Source: Thermodesulforhabdaceae bacterium
GTDB lineage: Bacteria > Desulfobacterota > Syntrophobacteria > Syntrophobacterales > Thermodesulforhabdaceae
NCBI GenBank assembly: GCA_037482015.1
Contig: JBBFKT010000002.1
Span: 178,120-242,119, forward strand
Direction of reading: 5' to 3'
Length of the DNA: 64,000 nucleotides
A program made the position numbers and the translations under genes. This document shows positions 51,252-60,709 of this stretch, in pieces. Below the pieces are notes generated by a model. The model did not search any database, was not told the origin of the DNA, and was given only the letters and a program-made list of their open reading frames with translations. Position 1 is the stretch's first letter; the number at the start of each line of letters is the position of its first letter.

Positions 51252-52211
51252 TCAATTTTTACGGATTTGGTTGAATATAGCTTCCCTTTTTATCGCCTGA
51301 TAAAGTTTTTCGTAAATCCTAAGCCCAACATTCTTTCTGGTTGTGCCTACCATCTTTCTTGCAAGTCTTAACCAAAACCATCTTATACTTCGGTGAAAAG
51401 TCAGATCGCCAATTAGAAAGCGCAATCGATTCATCGCAGAAATGCATAGAGGAAACCTAAGCTCCTTTAGATAATGACAGTCCCTAGATCGTTTCATATA
51501 CCAGACAGCAAGGCCGATTCCCTCTTTTTCGGCAATACGGAGATAGTCACTTTCTGTAAGAAAATGTCTGTGATAGCCTAAGGCATCAGGACAATAGAGA
51601 ATTTTTAGTCCTCTAGAGTCCAGCCTTGCTCCCAATTCCACATCGTCACTATAGCGAATATCTTCATCAAAAAGACCGTTTTCTAATAAAAAATTTCTTT
51701 TTACAGAAAGATTACAAGTATAGAAAGCTCGCCAGTCCAGTAAAGCAAAACCGTCAGAATTAACCAACCTATCCCACTGGCCAAAACTTGAGTCTAGGTG
51801 CAATAATGCAAAGGGAGAATAAGGCAAAACCGGGTCGATGGTTACCTTACCGAGAAAAGCTATGTTGATTTGAGGATAGTTTTTATGTGCCCTTAAATGC
51901 TGAGTCAGAAGTGAAGGAGTTGCTATGGTATCGTCGTTAAAGAAGACCACAACGGGAGATTCTGACATTTCTATGGATTTGTTTCTTACTCTGTTGGGAC
52001 CGGCATTTTTTTGGGTAAACCATTTTAACTTGTAGGGCATGTTGGATTCGGCCCACCGTAACACTTTCTGAGTATGGTCAGAAGATCCGTCGTCACCCAC
52101 GATAACTTCGAAACAATTCGTTTCCAGAGTTTGTTCGGAAAGAGCAATCAAACAATCCTTCAGGATATCAGCTCGATTGTAAGTCGGTATAATTACTGTT
52201 AGTTCTAGCAT
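51252..52211 (-). CDS. GT2-family glycosyltransferase
   Basis: A 319-residue GT-A protein with the nucleotide-binding start LTVIIPTYNRADIL, VIVGDDGSSDHT, and a metal-binding DD-type motif (VVFFNDDT). The remainder ends in a basic, helical region. It probably adds a sugar during repeat-unit assembly. It begins 2 bases from the stop of the next GT4 gene. Confidence 0.88.
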   Translation of the reverse strand: MLELTVIIPTYNRADILKDCLIALSEQTLETNCFEVIVGDDGSSDHTQKVLRWAESNMPYKLKWFTQKNAGPNRVRNKSIEMSESPVVVFFNDDTIATPSLLTQHLRAHKNYPQINIAFLGKVTIDPVLPYSPFALLHLDSSFGQWDRLVNSDGFALLDWRAFYTCNLSVKRNFLLENGLFDEDIRYSDDVELGARLDSRGLKILYCPDALGYHRHFLTESDYLRIAEKEGIGLAVWYMKRSRDCHYLKELRFPLCISAMNRLRFLIGDLTFHRSIRWFWLRLARKMVGTTRKNVGLRIYEKLYQAIKREAIFNQIRKN

Positions 52212-52213
52212 TT

Positions 52214-53392
52214 TTACTTCCTGGTGTTTTGAAGTAGATCGTCATATATCGCCATAACTTTACCAACATAGCTTTCTATGGAATAAAGCTTCCTCGCCCG
52301 TTCCATAGCTTTTGCACCCATTGATCGCCTCATTTCGCTGTCCTTTACAAGAAGGCTAATTTTCTCCGCAAGGCTTTTGGGATCGTTTGGAGGAACGAGA
52401 AAGCCTGTTTCTCCGTCCAACACTGTTTCAGGGGTTCCACCTATGTTTGTGCCGACAACCGGAAGCCCCATAGCCATTGCCGCCACAACCCCTGTTGAAC
52501 TCGGTTCTGGAAGTTTAGATGGCAACACAAAAACGTCCATTGCGGAAAGCCAATCGGTAATGTTTTCCTGAAAACCCGGAGCCGTAACCACGTTAACAAG
52601 TCCCAATTCTTCAATATCACGGTGAAGCTGATGGACAAATTCTTCTCGACCTGGCACAGGTCCCCCTAGGATCACAAAGTGGACGTCAGACTTATAGTCC
52701 AACATCTTCATAACCTCTTTGCAGGCTCTAACAAAAACATCCTGGCCTTTCCAATGGTTAAGACGACCAGCCATCCCAACAAGCACTGTATTTTCATCAA
52801 TTCCCAGGTGAGACCTGATAATCTTCCTTGCATTTTCATCGGGCGAAAAACGGACCGTATCAACCGGGGGAAACATCTCTATGTATTTTTCACGCCACCA
52901 TGGGGTATATTTAATAAAATGATCTCTGACCGCTCCAGAAACCGTGATTACTTGATCAGAAAAAGCCGATACCATCCAGGACATGGCTAAAGAAACTATT
53001 TTAGGTTTTTCCACGATCTCCATTACTGAAGACACATGAGGAATACCTGTTATAGCCGCAGCCAATTCCCCACCCCATACAGCCCCGGTATTAGTATGAA
53101 CCAATGCTATGCGCTCTTTTAGAATAAATCTTCGTAGATTCGAAACAGATTTCATCAAAACAGTTACAAATCTAATAACACCCGATGGGGTAAAGTGTGC
53201 TCGTCGCAGGACAGCGAGAGGCATGATCATGGTTCTTATACCTGCCTCTCTAAGCCGCTCTATCAAGGGACCATTGACAGGAAGAAAAACAATGGGTTCA
53301 TAACGAGTCTTATCCAGGTAAGTTACAAGCTGGAGCAAAATAAGATCGCTTCCATATAATTCCGCATTTGCATGTAAATACAATATTTTCAT
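52214..53392 (-). CDS. GT4-family glycosyltransferase
   Basis: A 392-residue GT-B enzyme. N-terminal half has YLHANAELYGSDLILLQLV; the C-terminal half has VGMAGRLNHWKGQDVFVRA and PSSTGVVAAMAMGLPVVGTN with the E-x7-E position partly altered (the first Glu is in LPEPSS). AGGAAA precedes the ATG. It probably catalyses one linkage of the repeat unit. Confidence 0.88.
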   Translation of the reverse strand: MKILYLHANAELYGSDLILLQLVTYLDKTRYEPIVFLPVNGPLIERLREAGIRTMIMPLAVLRRAHFTPSGVIRFVTVLMKSVSNLRRFILKERIALVHTNTGAVWGGELAAAITGIPHVSSVMEIVEKPKIVSLAMSWMVSAFSDQVITVSGAVRDHFIKYTPWWREKYIEMFPPVDTVRFSPDENARKIIRSHLGIDENTVLVGMAGRLNHWKGQDVFVRACKEVMKMLDYKSDVHFVILGGPVPGREEFVHQLHRDIEELGLVNVVTAPGFQENITDWLSAMDVFVLPSKLPEPSSTGVVAAMAMGLPVVGTNIGGTPETVLDGETGFLVPPNDPKSLAEKISLLVKDSEMRRSMGAKAMERARKLYSIESYVGKVMAIYDDLLQNTRK

Positions 53393-53405
53393 GATTTTTC
53401 CTTTT

Positions 53406-54353
53406 TCAGGATAGTAAACCCGCTACGTAGTGAATCATTCGTTTTCCTTTTAAGATCATATCTTTTGAGTTTAAAATCAATCCTCCCCATCCATAAATTT
53501 GAGCTCTAAGTAAAAGTCCCAAAACCATAATTAAATTAAAAGTCCAGGGCGGAACGGATGGATTCAAATGAACATAAAGTTTTTTTATATTCTTAAGCCA
53601 GAGTAATGAAAATTCGTGGGGTTTTAATTGCTTAGAGCTACTTGCCCCCTGAAGATGGATTATAGTAATACGAGGCAGGTAAACGACTCGCCAGCCATTA
53701 TTCCTAAACCGACATCCCCATTCTATATCTTCGGCGAACATAAAAACATTCTCGTCCATTAATCCCACTGATCTGGCGGCATCTGTTTTGACCATCATGG
53801 CAGCGCCACTTACCCAGTCCACATCAATATGTTCAGCTTGCTCAGGATAGTTTGTTAAAAATAGTCCCTTTGCTAGACTCGGAAACAATCTGGATAGAAA
53901 AAGGTTGTGACATATAAGACTTCTAAGGGATGGTCTATAACCAGCATCTCCGACTTGTTGGCTAAAGTCAGGGAAAACCAATCGGCATCCGCTCATGCCA
54001 ACATCCTTATGCTTTTCCATAAATGAAATCCACGGGGAAAAAATATCTTCTTCAGGAATGATAGTGTCCGAATTAAGCAATAGTGCATAGGGTGTGTCTA
54101 TAATTCTGAGAACCTGATTGTTGGCTCGAGCAAATCCAACATTCTCTTCGTTAACTATAAGAATAACCTGAGGAAAACGCTGTCTTACCATTTCTTGAGA
54201 TCCATCTGAGGAAGCATTATCCACTAAATATACCTGAAAAGGGACGGATGTTGGCTGTGACAAGAGGGATTCGAGGCATTTCTCTGTAATATCTCTGGTA
54301 TTCCAACTTACCACAATAACACTTAGTATTGGCTTATGCATATGTATTGTCAT
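53406..54353 (-). CDS. GT2-family glycosyltransferase (rhamnosyltransferase-like)
   Basis: A 315-residue GT-A protein with LSVIVVSWNTRDITEKCLES at the start, VDNASSDGSQEMVRQ, LLNSDTI (metal-binding DxD-like position) and AEDIEWGCRFRNNGW (ED-type catalytic region). The pattern resembles WbbL-type rhamnosyltransferases. The ATG overlaps the Wzy stop (ATGA). Confidence 0.88.
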   Translation of the reverse strand: MTIHMHKPILSVIVVSWNTRDITEKCLESLLSQPTSVPFQVYLVDNASSDGSQEMVRQRFPQVILIVNEENVGFARANNQVLRIIDTPYALLLNSDTIIPEEDIFSPWISFMEKHKDVGMSGCRLVFPDFSQQVGDAGYRPSLRSLICHNLFLSRLFPSLAKGLFLTNYPEQAEHIDVDWVSGAAMMVKTDAARSVGLMDENVFMFAEDIEWGCRFRNNGWRVVYLPRITIIHLQGASSSKQLKPHEFSLLWLKNIKKLYVHLNPSVPPWTFNLIMVLGLLLRAQIYGWGGLILNSKDMILKGKRMIHYVAGLLS

Positions 54354-55816
54354 TTGACCACGGCTTTCGAAAATGCCCCGACAAATCCAATCATGAAAAA
54401 CATTAGATATGATGCTGTTGGACTAACTATAAAACCAGGATCTATCAAACCGTGAATCAGATGAGCACAGATTCCCATAATAGCACCAGCTACAATTCCT
54501 CGCGATTTTTCATCACCTGAGTATTTAAAAACTTTAATCGCTCTAAACAACGGCACGGCGAATATACCCAAGAAAGCCATAAGCCCTACAATTCCTGTTT
54601 CTGTAGCAACGAGTAAATAAATATTATGAACGACATGCTTGTATCCTCTGAAAATCATTGCATGACCTGTAACATCGTAAGTCTTAAAGACCTCCGAAAA
54701 ATTATTAAGCCCAACTCCAAAAACGGGGAATTGAGATATAATAGAAAGTGCTGCCTTATTAAGTGGCATTCTTACTGCCATTGCCTGGTAATCCTTGCCC
54801 AGGAAACGTTCTATGATGAAAGGAGAAAAAGATACTATTAGAGCTATTCCAAGAAAGGCAAGTCCGAGAATTTTAACAAAAACATTCTTTCGTATAATAG
54901 ATTTGCCGTAGGTCAGGAAGACTGTGCCAGCCATAGCAAAGGGATATGCAACCCAGGCTCCTCTTGATTTGCTAAGTATAAGAGCGACAGTCCCAAGAAT
55001 AAAGGCAACGCCAGACAATAACCTTACACTGGACTTCCATGATGAAATAAATATTCCAAGAATTAAGGGAAGAGTCATTTCTAGATAATAACCGAGAAAG
55101 TTAGGATGACCAAGCGTCCCCATGGCTCTATGAACTTTTTGACCGGGAAATAATTCCTTGATCGTCTTGAGTGCAAAAATATCCATAGCTGGAGGCGGAA
55201 AGGATTTTAAAAAAAACTGTAGCATAGCAAGAATCGATTGGAAGATAACAGCAACGGCCGTAAACACTCCTATCTTTTTTAACAGATTACCGTCGGATAT
55301 ATTAAGAACAGTCAACATCACAAAACCGAGCATTAAAAGCCTTACAATCTCAAGAAATGTAAACATAGGATACATTGCATTAATAAGGCTTAACAATCCA
55401 CAAAGGATGAAGATAATAAGAGCAGAACCCTCGGGACCAACGTATAACCGATTTGATGATATTCTCTCCCGAATAGTCATAAAAAATAATATCAGTGCTA
55501 CACATAACGTTACAGAAATAGATATACTTGCCGCACCACCAACGTGTTTTTCCACAAGGAAGTTGACGTCCAAATTTACAGGGATTGTAAATATCAAAAG
55601 AAAAGTCAGCAAATTCATTCTATGATGACTTTTTAAAATCGCAACAATCAATCCAAAAACTAAAATCAGTGAGAAACCGATAGTGTATTTTAGAGGGGAA
55701 TATGCAAAAAGAATAGCCATTAAAGCGGAACACATTCCTAGCAGGGCAGGCCAGATAAAACGGTAAATTGACAATCTAGCAACTGTCATAATAATTATAT
55801 CCGATCGTATAGCCAT
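54350..55816 (-). CDS. O-antigen ligase/polymerase-type membrane protein (Wzy-like)
   Basis: A 488-residue polytopic protein with about 11-12 spans and a large periplasmic loop (about 315-400, YQAMAVRMPLNKAALSIISQ, FGVGLNNFSEVF), characteristic of the Wzy/WaaL superfamily. In this setting it most likely polymerises repeat units in the periplasm. The annotated ATG at 55816 overlaps the previous gene by 22 bases and has no ribosome site; ATG 55789 is a possible alternative. No flippase gene accompanies it in the window. Confidence 0.82.
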   Translation of the reverse strand: MAIRSDIIIMTVARLSIYRFIWPALLGMCSALMAILFAYSPLKYTIGFSLILVFGLIVAILKSHHRMNLLTFLLIFTIPVNLDVNFLVEKHVGGAASISISVTLCVALILFFMTIRERISSNRLYVGPEGSALIIFILCGLLSLINAMYPMFTFLEIVRLLMLGFVMLTVLNISDGNLLKKIGVFTAVAVIFQSILAMLQFFLKSFPPPAMDIFALKTIKELFPGQKVHRAMGTLGHPNFLGYYLEMTLPLILGIFISSWKSSVRLLSGVAFILGTVALILSKSRGAWVAYPFAMAGTVFLTYGKSIIRKNVFVKILGLAFLGIALIVSFSPFIIERFLGKDYQAMAVRMPLNKAALSIISQFPVFGVGLNNFSEVFKTYDVTGHAMIFRGYKHVVHNIYLLVATETGIVGLMAFLGIFAVPLFRAIKVFKYSGDEKSRGIVAGAIMGICAHLIHGLIDPGFIVSPTASYLMFFMIGFVGAFSKAVVK

Positions 55817-56502
55817 TTAGGTATAAAATACTTTTTACCGTTCAAAATCCCTCCAAGTATCCGGACATTTCCTCTTTTTAGCCTATCCAAAGCGGCGGCT
55901 ACAGATTTGGTCGGTGTATGGTGAGCCTTTATAACAAAAATTATTCCGTCGAGTTTTTTAGCTAACAACAAAACCTCAGGGCAGGCGTGCACCGGAGGGA
56001 GATCGAAAATAGCGTAGTCGGAAATGGCTCTAAGTTTCTCAAGAAAAACTTCCATTTGTGGATGGGTATATACAAGATAAGGATTTGGACTCAATTGTCC
56101 GGTTGTTATAAAACGTATCGGAAGATCTCCTCTACCATGGATAAAATTTTCTAAATCTAAATTTGTTGACATTAAGATGTCGCAAATACCAGGAGATTGA
56201 TTAAGATTTTCCATGAGATGAAGAGAAGGAGACCGAAAATTAGCATCTATTATGAAAGTGGGCCTCTCACCGTGATAACAAAGGGCGTAAGCTAACATCC
56301 TGCTCACGGTTGATACCCCTTCACCTGGTTGACTGGAAATAATTCCAACAAGCCTTGGGGATTTTTCTTCGGAACCAACAACATCAAAAAAAGACCCCAA
56401 AAGATGTTGCTGAATATCGGCAATACCAGCAAATGGATCCTGTAACGGTTCTGAATACTTTCCTCTTAATGATCTATCCATAGCTTCAGAAAATATACCC
56501 AT
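55795..56502 (-). CDS. CpsD/CapB-like chain-length ATPase with defective Walker A motif
   Basis: A 235-residue soluble protein of the bacterial tyrosine-kinase (Wzc cytoplasmic domain/CpsD) type. The Walker A position reads SQPGEGVST where active kinases have GEGKS/T: Val63 replaces the essential lysine (codon GTA, clear). Walker A' is FIIDANFRSP (Asp present), and Walker B is in YAIFDLPPV. The C-terminal tail lacks the tyrosine cluster normally autophosphorylated. It may be a non-catalytic partner of the Wzz-type protein encoded next to it. It precedes Wzy and follows Wzz by 4 bases. Confidence 0.85.
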   Translation of the reverse strand: MGIFSEAMDRSLRGKYSEPLQDPFAGIADIQQHLLGSFFDVVGSEEKSPRLVGIISSQPGEGVSTVSRMLAYALCYHGERPTFIIDANFRSPSLHLMENLNQSPGICDILMSTNLDLENFIHGRGDLPIRFITTGQLSPNPYLVYTHPQMEVFLEKLRAISDYAIFDLPPVHACPEVLLLAKKLDGIIFVIKAHHTPTKSVAAALDRLKRGNVRILGGILNGKKYFIPKWLYDRI

Positions 56503-56506
56503 AGTT

Positions 56507-58000
56507 TCACACCTTTCTCAGCATTTCTATTTCCGGTATTGTGGCAATATGTCTAATTCCTATTTCCTCTAAATCGCTTCCTCTCTCAAACGTTGTTCCC
56601 ATAGCATCCTTAATAAAGGATGCTACAAGCCCGATTACAAAAGAAACAAACAAGGTCAATACTAGAATAAGGGTTTTCCTTGGCCAAATAGGATCAATAG
56701 GTGGTATTGGGTCGTGAATCAATTCAACACTTGCTATACTCCATTTGTCCATTTCCTTCATTATTCTCATTTCTTCAGCTTTTTTCTTGTAAAGCAAATA
56801 ATTTTCTTCGAGAAGTTTCTTATTTCGCAACAATTGCTGATAATGAAGTTCCGTTTGAACAAGATTGTTCAGCTTTGCCTTGTTTGCTTCCAGGTCTTCT
56901 TGAAGTTTACTATATTGTTCTCGTAAATTATTTGCCTCAACATTCAAGAGTCTGATTAAACTTTCGGCTTTATGTTTCCTGAGTTCTTTTATTTGTTCTT
57001 CCACCTGCTGCACTTCACGAGCCTTAGGAGTAAAGATTTGTAACATTCCATCTAGCTGATTTCTCAAGTCAAAGTATTTTTTGTCAAGAGTGGTAAGATC
57101 TGTAAATTGAACACCAAGAGAACCAATATGGGGGGTTTCAATCCAATCCTTACCGGAAGCTAGAAGCCTTTTAACTTCATTTTTCTTTACTTCAACCTCC
57201 GAGAGTCTTAAGGAAATATCCTGCATCCTGGCTATTATTCTTTCTTGCTCTGAAAGAAGAATTTCTTTTTGTTTTGATGTTTCCGCCACTGTGTGCTGTT
57301 GCTGAAAAGCTAGCAATTCATCTTCTGCTTTCTTAAGCTTGTCTTCGTGTTCTTTGATCTGTTCTTCATAGAATTCGAGAGATTGGGGGGATCTGGCTAT
57401 AGAATTTCTCAGATCTAAGTAAGCTTGAGCATATAACCTTGCTCCATAAGCAGCCGTCTCAGGATCAGTCCATCTAAAAGCAATTCTTATGACATTTGAA
57501 TCTTCCTGCCAGGACACTTTAGTAGCAGATCTTATTCTTTTGAAAAGTTGTTCATCCTCAGTTTCTTTTTTTAAAATGCCCACCGCCTGAAAAATATTCT
57601 TTAGCACCTCCCATGGAAACGAAACAGATTTAATAACCACATCTCGAAAACTTACATGCTTTTTTGTCTGTTCAGCGAGCTTTTCCTTGAACTTGGGAAG
57701 CATTTTATATATCACCGCATGGCTTTTAAGAATTTCCAGTTCATCGTGGACAATCTGGGACGTTTCTTGAAGTAAAACATTATAAGGTGCTTGAGGAAGA
57801 ACAGAAAGAGGAGCAACTCTTTCTTTTCCAAGCTTTACAATAAATTTAGCTTCAGCATTAAATACGGGACGAGCTAGGATACAATAAACAACAGCAACAA
57901 TCATAGAAAATCCTACAACTGCCAAGATAAACTTCTTAAACTTAAACGGAACATTGACTAGTTCCCTAAGCGTTAATTTACGTTCCGATGCGATTTCCAT
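56507..58000 (-). CDS. polysaccharide chain-length determinant (Wzz/GumC-like)
   Basis: A 497-residue inner-membrane protein with two spans: near residues 27-46 (FILAVVGFSMIVAVVYCILA) and near 450-470 (LILVLTLFVSFVIGLVASF). Between them is a periplasmic region with long coiled coils (about 215-270 and 330-400). This is the polysaccharide co-polymerase 2 architecture that sets chain length and connects to Wza. It has no cytoplasmic kinase domain of its own; the adjacent CpsD-like ATPase probably supplies that role. Confidence 0.9.
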   Translation of the reverse strand: MEIASERKLTLRELVNVPFKFKKFILAVVGFSMIVAVVYCILARPVFNAEAKFIVKLGKERVAPLSVLPQAPYNVLLQETSQIVHDELEILKSHAVIYKMLPKFKEKLAEQTKKHVSFRDVVIKSVSFPWEVLKNIFQAVGILKKETEDEQLFKRIRSATKVSWQEDSNVIRIAFRWTDPETAAYGARLYAQAYLDLRNSIARSPQSLEFYEEQIKEHEDKLKKAEDELLAFQQQHTVAETSKQKEILLSEQERIIARMQDISLRLSEVEVKKNEVKRLLASGKDWIETPHIGSLGVQFTDLTTLDKKYFDLRNQLDGMLQIFTPKAREVQQVEEQIKELRKHKAESLIRLLNVEANNLREQYSKLQEDLEANKAKLNNLVQTELHYQQLLRNKKLLEENYLLYKKKAEEMRIMKEMDKWSIASVELIHDPIPPIDPIWPRKTLILVLTLFVSFVIGLVASFIKDAMGTTFERGSDLEEIGIRHIATIPEIEMLRKV

Positions 58001-58020
58001 AGAATTTTATCCTTTTTTAA

Positions 58021-59061
58021 TTAGTTTCCACTGCCTTTTACTTCATAAGAAAACCCGAAACTCACTCCATTAAACATAAATATGTTTTTGATATAGTCTT
58101 CAACGAATTCACCAATTTTTGCTGCTGTTGTTTTTGGCACATAAACAACACTGTTTTTAGGTAATATAAACTCCTTTTCTAGCTTACCTTTATCAGAAAT
58201 TTGTTTTACATTTACGGTCCTAACTACAGACTTAAGATTGTCATCCCAAAACAAAACCTTAACCTGAGAAAGATCTCCGGTCCGTCTAGGACCTCCCGCC
58301 ATTGATAGAACTTGAACCACGGTTACAGGATAACCAAGAGGAAACATACCGGGACGATTTACTTCGCCAAAAACGAAAACTTTGTTTCCTTTAACTTCAT
58401 CTAAAAGCACTGAAACAGTAATAGAACCAAACTTCTTTTTATACGATTCATTAATGTCTTCTTGCAAATCTCTGACTGTTTTACCAGCCGCTTTAACTCC
58501 ACCAACGTAAGGTAGGTAAACATAGCCATCTGGAGCAACAATAATCTTTTTGGCTTGTCCTCTTTCGGTGGTCTGGAGTGCCGTTCTTAATTCCCACACT
58601 TTTGACGCATATTCCTGAACCCTCACGGTTACCGCAGGTTTTTTGAAAACGTCCGAATAGACCGTGGCAATCTCCTTCGCTAACTCATCTGGGGTTTTCC
58701 CAACCGCCATAATTTCACCCTTAAGGGGCAAGGTTATTCTACCATCTGGTCTTACGACGTGAACTCGATTCATATCTGGATGGAAAGCTATTTCGACTTC
58801 TATTTTATCATCCACCCTGAGCCTGTAGTCTTCAACTTCCCGTTCTGCTGTTGCATGGTATATAATTTCGAGCACGTCACCTGGCGCCAGAGTGTATAAA
58901 TTTATACCTTCACGTACTTCTCTGGCTATTTCCGATTTGACGATTTCTATGTTCTCCTGAAAATTCTCCTGAATTGCCGCTGTCTTTGGAGACTCACCAT
59001 TATGTATAGCTCCAGCACAGCCAGTTATGGATATCATCAAAAGAAACACCAACCACTTCAT
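58021..59061 (-). CDS. outer-membrane polysaccharide export lipoprotein (Wza-like)
   Basis: From ATG 59061 (GGAG 5 bases upstream) the 346-residue protein begins with a lipoprotein signal, MKWLVFLLMISITGC, with Cys15 as the lipidated residue, then a Poly_export domain (YTLAPGDVLEIIYHATAERE) and SLBB domains (APDGYVYLPYVGGVKAAG, VFVFGEVNRPGMF). An ATG at 59148 would hide the lipobox and is rejected. It forms the outer-membrane channel for the polysaccharide and pairs with the Wzz-type protein. Confidence 0.93.
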   Translation of the reverse strand: MKWLVFLLMISITGCAGAIHNGESPKTAAIQENFQENIEIVKSEIAREVREGINLYTLAPGDVLEIIYHATAEREVEDYRLRVDDKIEVEIAFHPDMNRVHVVRPDGRITLPLKGEIMAVGKTPDELAKEIATVYSDVFKKPAVTVRVQEYASKVWELRTALQTTERGQAKKIIVAPDGYVYLPYVGGVKAAGKTVRDLQEDINESYKKKFGSITVSVLLDEVKGNKVFVFGEVNRPGMFPLGYPVTVVQVLSMAGGPRRTGDLSQVKVLFWDDNLKSVVRTVNVKQISDKGKLEKEFILPKNSVVYVPKTTAAKIGEFVEDYIKNIFMFNGVSFGFSYEVKGSGN

Positions 59062-59125
59062 AATTACTCCTATGTTTTGACGGTTTAACAGTAATTTACT
59101 TTTCAATACTTTAACTGCATCCTGC

Positions 59126-60709
59126 CTAGTTCCCAATTCTTTTTTCAAACCCTATTGGAAGGTGGTCGTGAGGAAGAGAAAGGAGAGCTTCTTTAGCATA
59201 ATTTAGATCCCCAAACGGTCCCACGTAAACACGATAGGTAATTCTATCACTGGAGTCAACAGCTACTATGGAAGCTTGATAATTAAAGGAGCTAATTTCC
59301 TTTAGCTTTTTTGTGGCTTTATCTGCCTGAGAAGTAGAATAGTAGTGAACAAAATATCTTCCATCTCCACTTTTGAAAATCAAGCTCTCAGGCGTCAGTT
59401 TGGGAAAAACGATTTTTTGACCAGCATAAATAAAATTAATGTTTTTAATAGATGGGTTGTACCTTTGAACAATGTCCAGTAATGTTTCATTACTCTTTCC
59501 GTAAACTTCAACAATTATTTTTAGTAACGCTTCTTGAGGTTTAACTCCTCTAGTAACATCAATTTCCTTCGTTACAGCTTCAAGATCAGACGGCAAAATA
59601 TAATGACTATCCTGTTCGTCTTTGGTTCTTTGTTCCAAAATATAATTTCTCTCGTCCGTATCTTCTACATCTTGTCCAATATTTTTGAAAAATCCAAACA
59701 TTGCATCATCAATTTTAGTTACAGAAGGCACTAAAATCTCTGAATTTACTTCATATCCGGAAGAATTTTTATAAATAGAAACATCTCTACCAGTCCACAA
59801 GAAATTAAGTTCTCCCATTTTTACCCCAACAAACAGGATAACACCTATAACGACGCTCCCTGTAATAATGATAGCCTTTCTGGAAGCATAATAACCCGAA
59901 GGTTTGGAAGGCAGGGATTCCTTAATAGCTTGCTTTACAATTGATGGTTTTATAACTCTAACTCCGGCAACATAACCTCCCAAAAGTGCGTTATCGCATA
60001 TGGTGTTAATCAATCGAGGAATTCCACCACTTTTGCGAAAAATAAAACGCATAGCTTCTTTCGTGAAGGGATTACTAAAAGCTCCGGCAACAAGCATACG
60101 ATGCTGTATATAATTCATAGTTTCCGCAAAACTCAGAGGACGTAAAACTCGCTGGATTAGTATTCTTTGTCTTAATTGACGAAGTTCCGGAGCCTCAATC
60201 TTTTTGAGAAGCTCAATTTGCCCCACAAGTACAATATTGATAAGTTTCTTTTCGGAAGTCTGCAAATTTGACAAAAGTCTTATAAATTCGAGGGATTTTA
60301 AACTAAGATGTTGTGCTTCATCAAAGAGTAACACCACCTTTTTGCCTTCTTCCGCAATAGTTGAAAGACGCTCAGTAACGGCCTCCACAAGATGCTGTGG
60401 AGATGGAAATTTTTGATCTGCTATCTCTAGCTTATCCGCTAAGTATTTCAGAAGTTGAGACATTGATACAAAAGGATAGTCAACATATATTGCAATAATC
60501 GAAGATGGAACAGTTTTAAGATAGGTTTGGATAAGGGTGGTTTTACCAGTTCCCACCTCACCAGAAATAACTATAAGCCCCTTGTCTTCTTCAACTCCAT
60601 AACGTATTGCAGCGAGAGCTTCTTTATGGTCGTATGAATAGTAAAAAAATGATGGATCAGGAATATTTTCAAAAGGCTTTCGATTTAATCCATAAAAATC
60701 CAGATACAT
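59126..60709 (-). CDS. XrtA-associated-type AAA ATPase with LysM and SPOR domains
   Basis: A 527-residue protein starting MYLDFYGLNRKPFENIPDPS, the ExeA/XrtA-system ATPase signature. Walker A is GEVGTGKT (50-57) and Walker B VVLLFDEAQHLS. One membrane span near 275-295 leads to the periplasmic part, with a LysM-like segment (YGKSNETLLDIVQRYNP) and a C-terminal SPOR domain. Such proteins occur in exopolysaccharide operons linked to PEP-CTERM/exosortase systems; no exosortase is seen here. It starts directly after the sugar transferase stop (TAAATG). Confidence 0.88.
   Translation of the reverse strand: MYLDFYGLNRKPFENIPDPSFFYYSYDHKEALAAIRYGVEEDKGLIVISGEVGTGKTTLIQTYLKTVPSSIIAIYVDYPFVSMSQLLKYLADKLEIADQKFPSPQHLVEAVTERLSTIAEEGKKVVLLFDEAQHLSLKSLEFIRLLSNLQTSEKKLINIVLVGQIELLKKIEAPELRQLRQRILIQRVLRPLSFAETMNYIQHRMLVAGAFSNPFTKEAMRFIFRKSGGIPRLINTICDNALLGGYVAGVRVIKPSIVKQAIKESLPSKPSGYYASRKAIIITGSVVIGVILFVGVKMGELNFLWTGRDVSIYKNSSGYEVNSEILVPSVTKIDDAMFGFFKNIGQDVEDTDERNYILEQRTKDEQDSHYILPSDLEAVTKEIDVTRGVKPQEALLKIIVEVYGKSNETLLDIVQRYNPSIKNINFIYAGQKIVFPKLTPESLIFKSGDGRYFVHYYSTSQADKATKKLKEISSFNYQASIVAVDSSDRITYRVYVGPFGDLNYAKEALLSLPHDHLPIGFEKRIGN

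Noticed and set aside
59062..59148. Longer Wza start at 59148
   Set aside because: It would place 29 residues before a clear lipoprotein signal; ATG 59061 has GGAG upstream.
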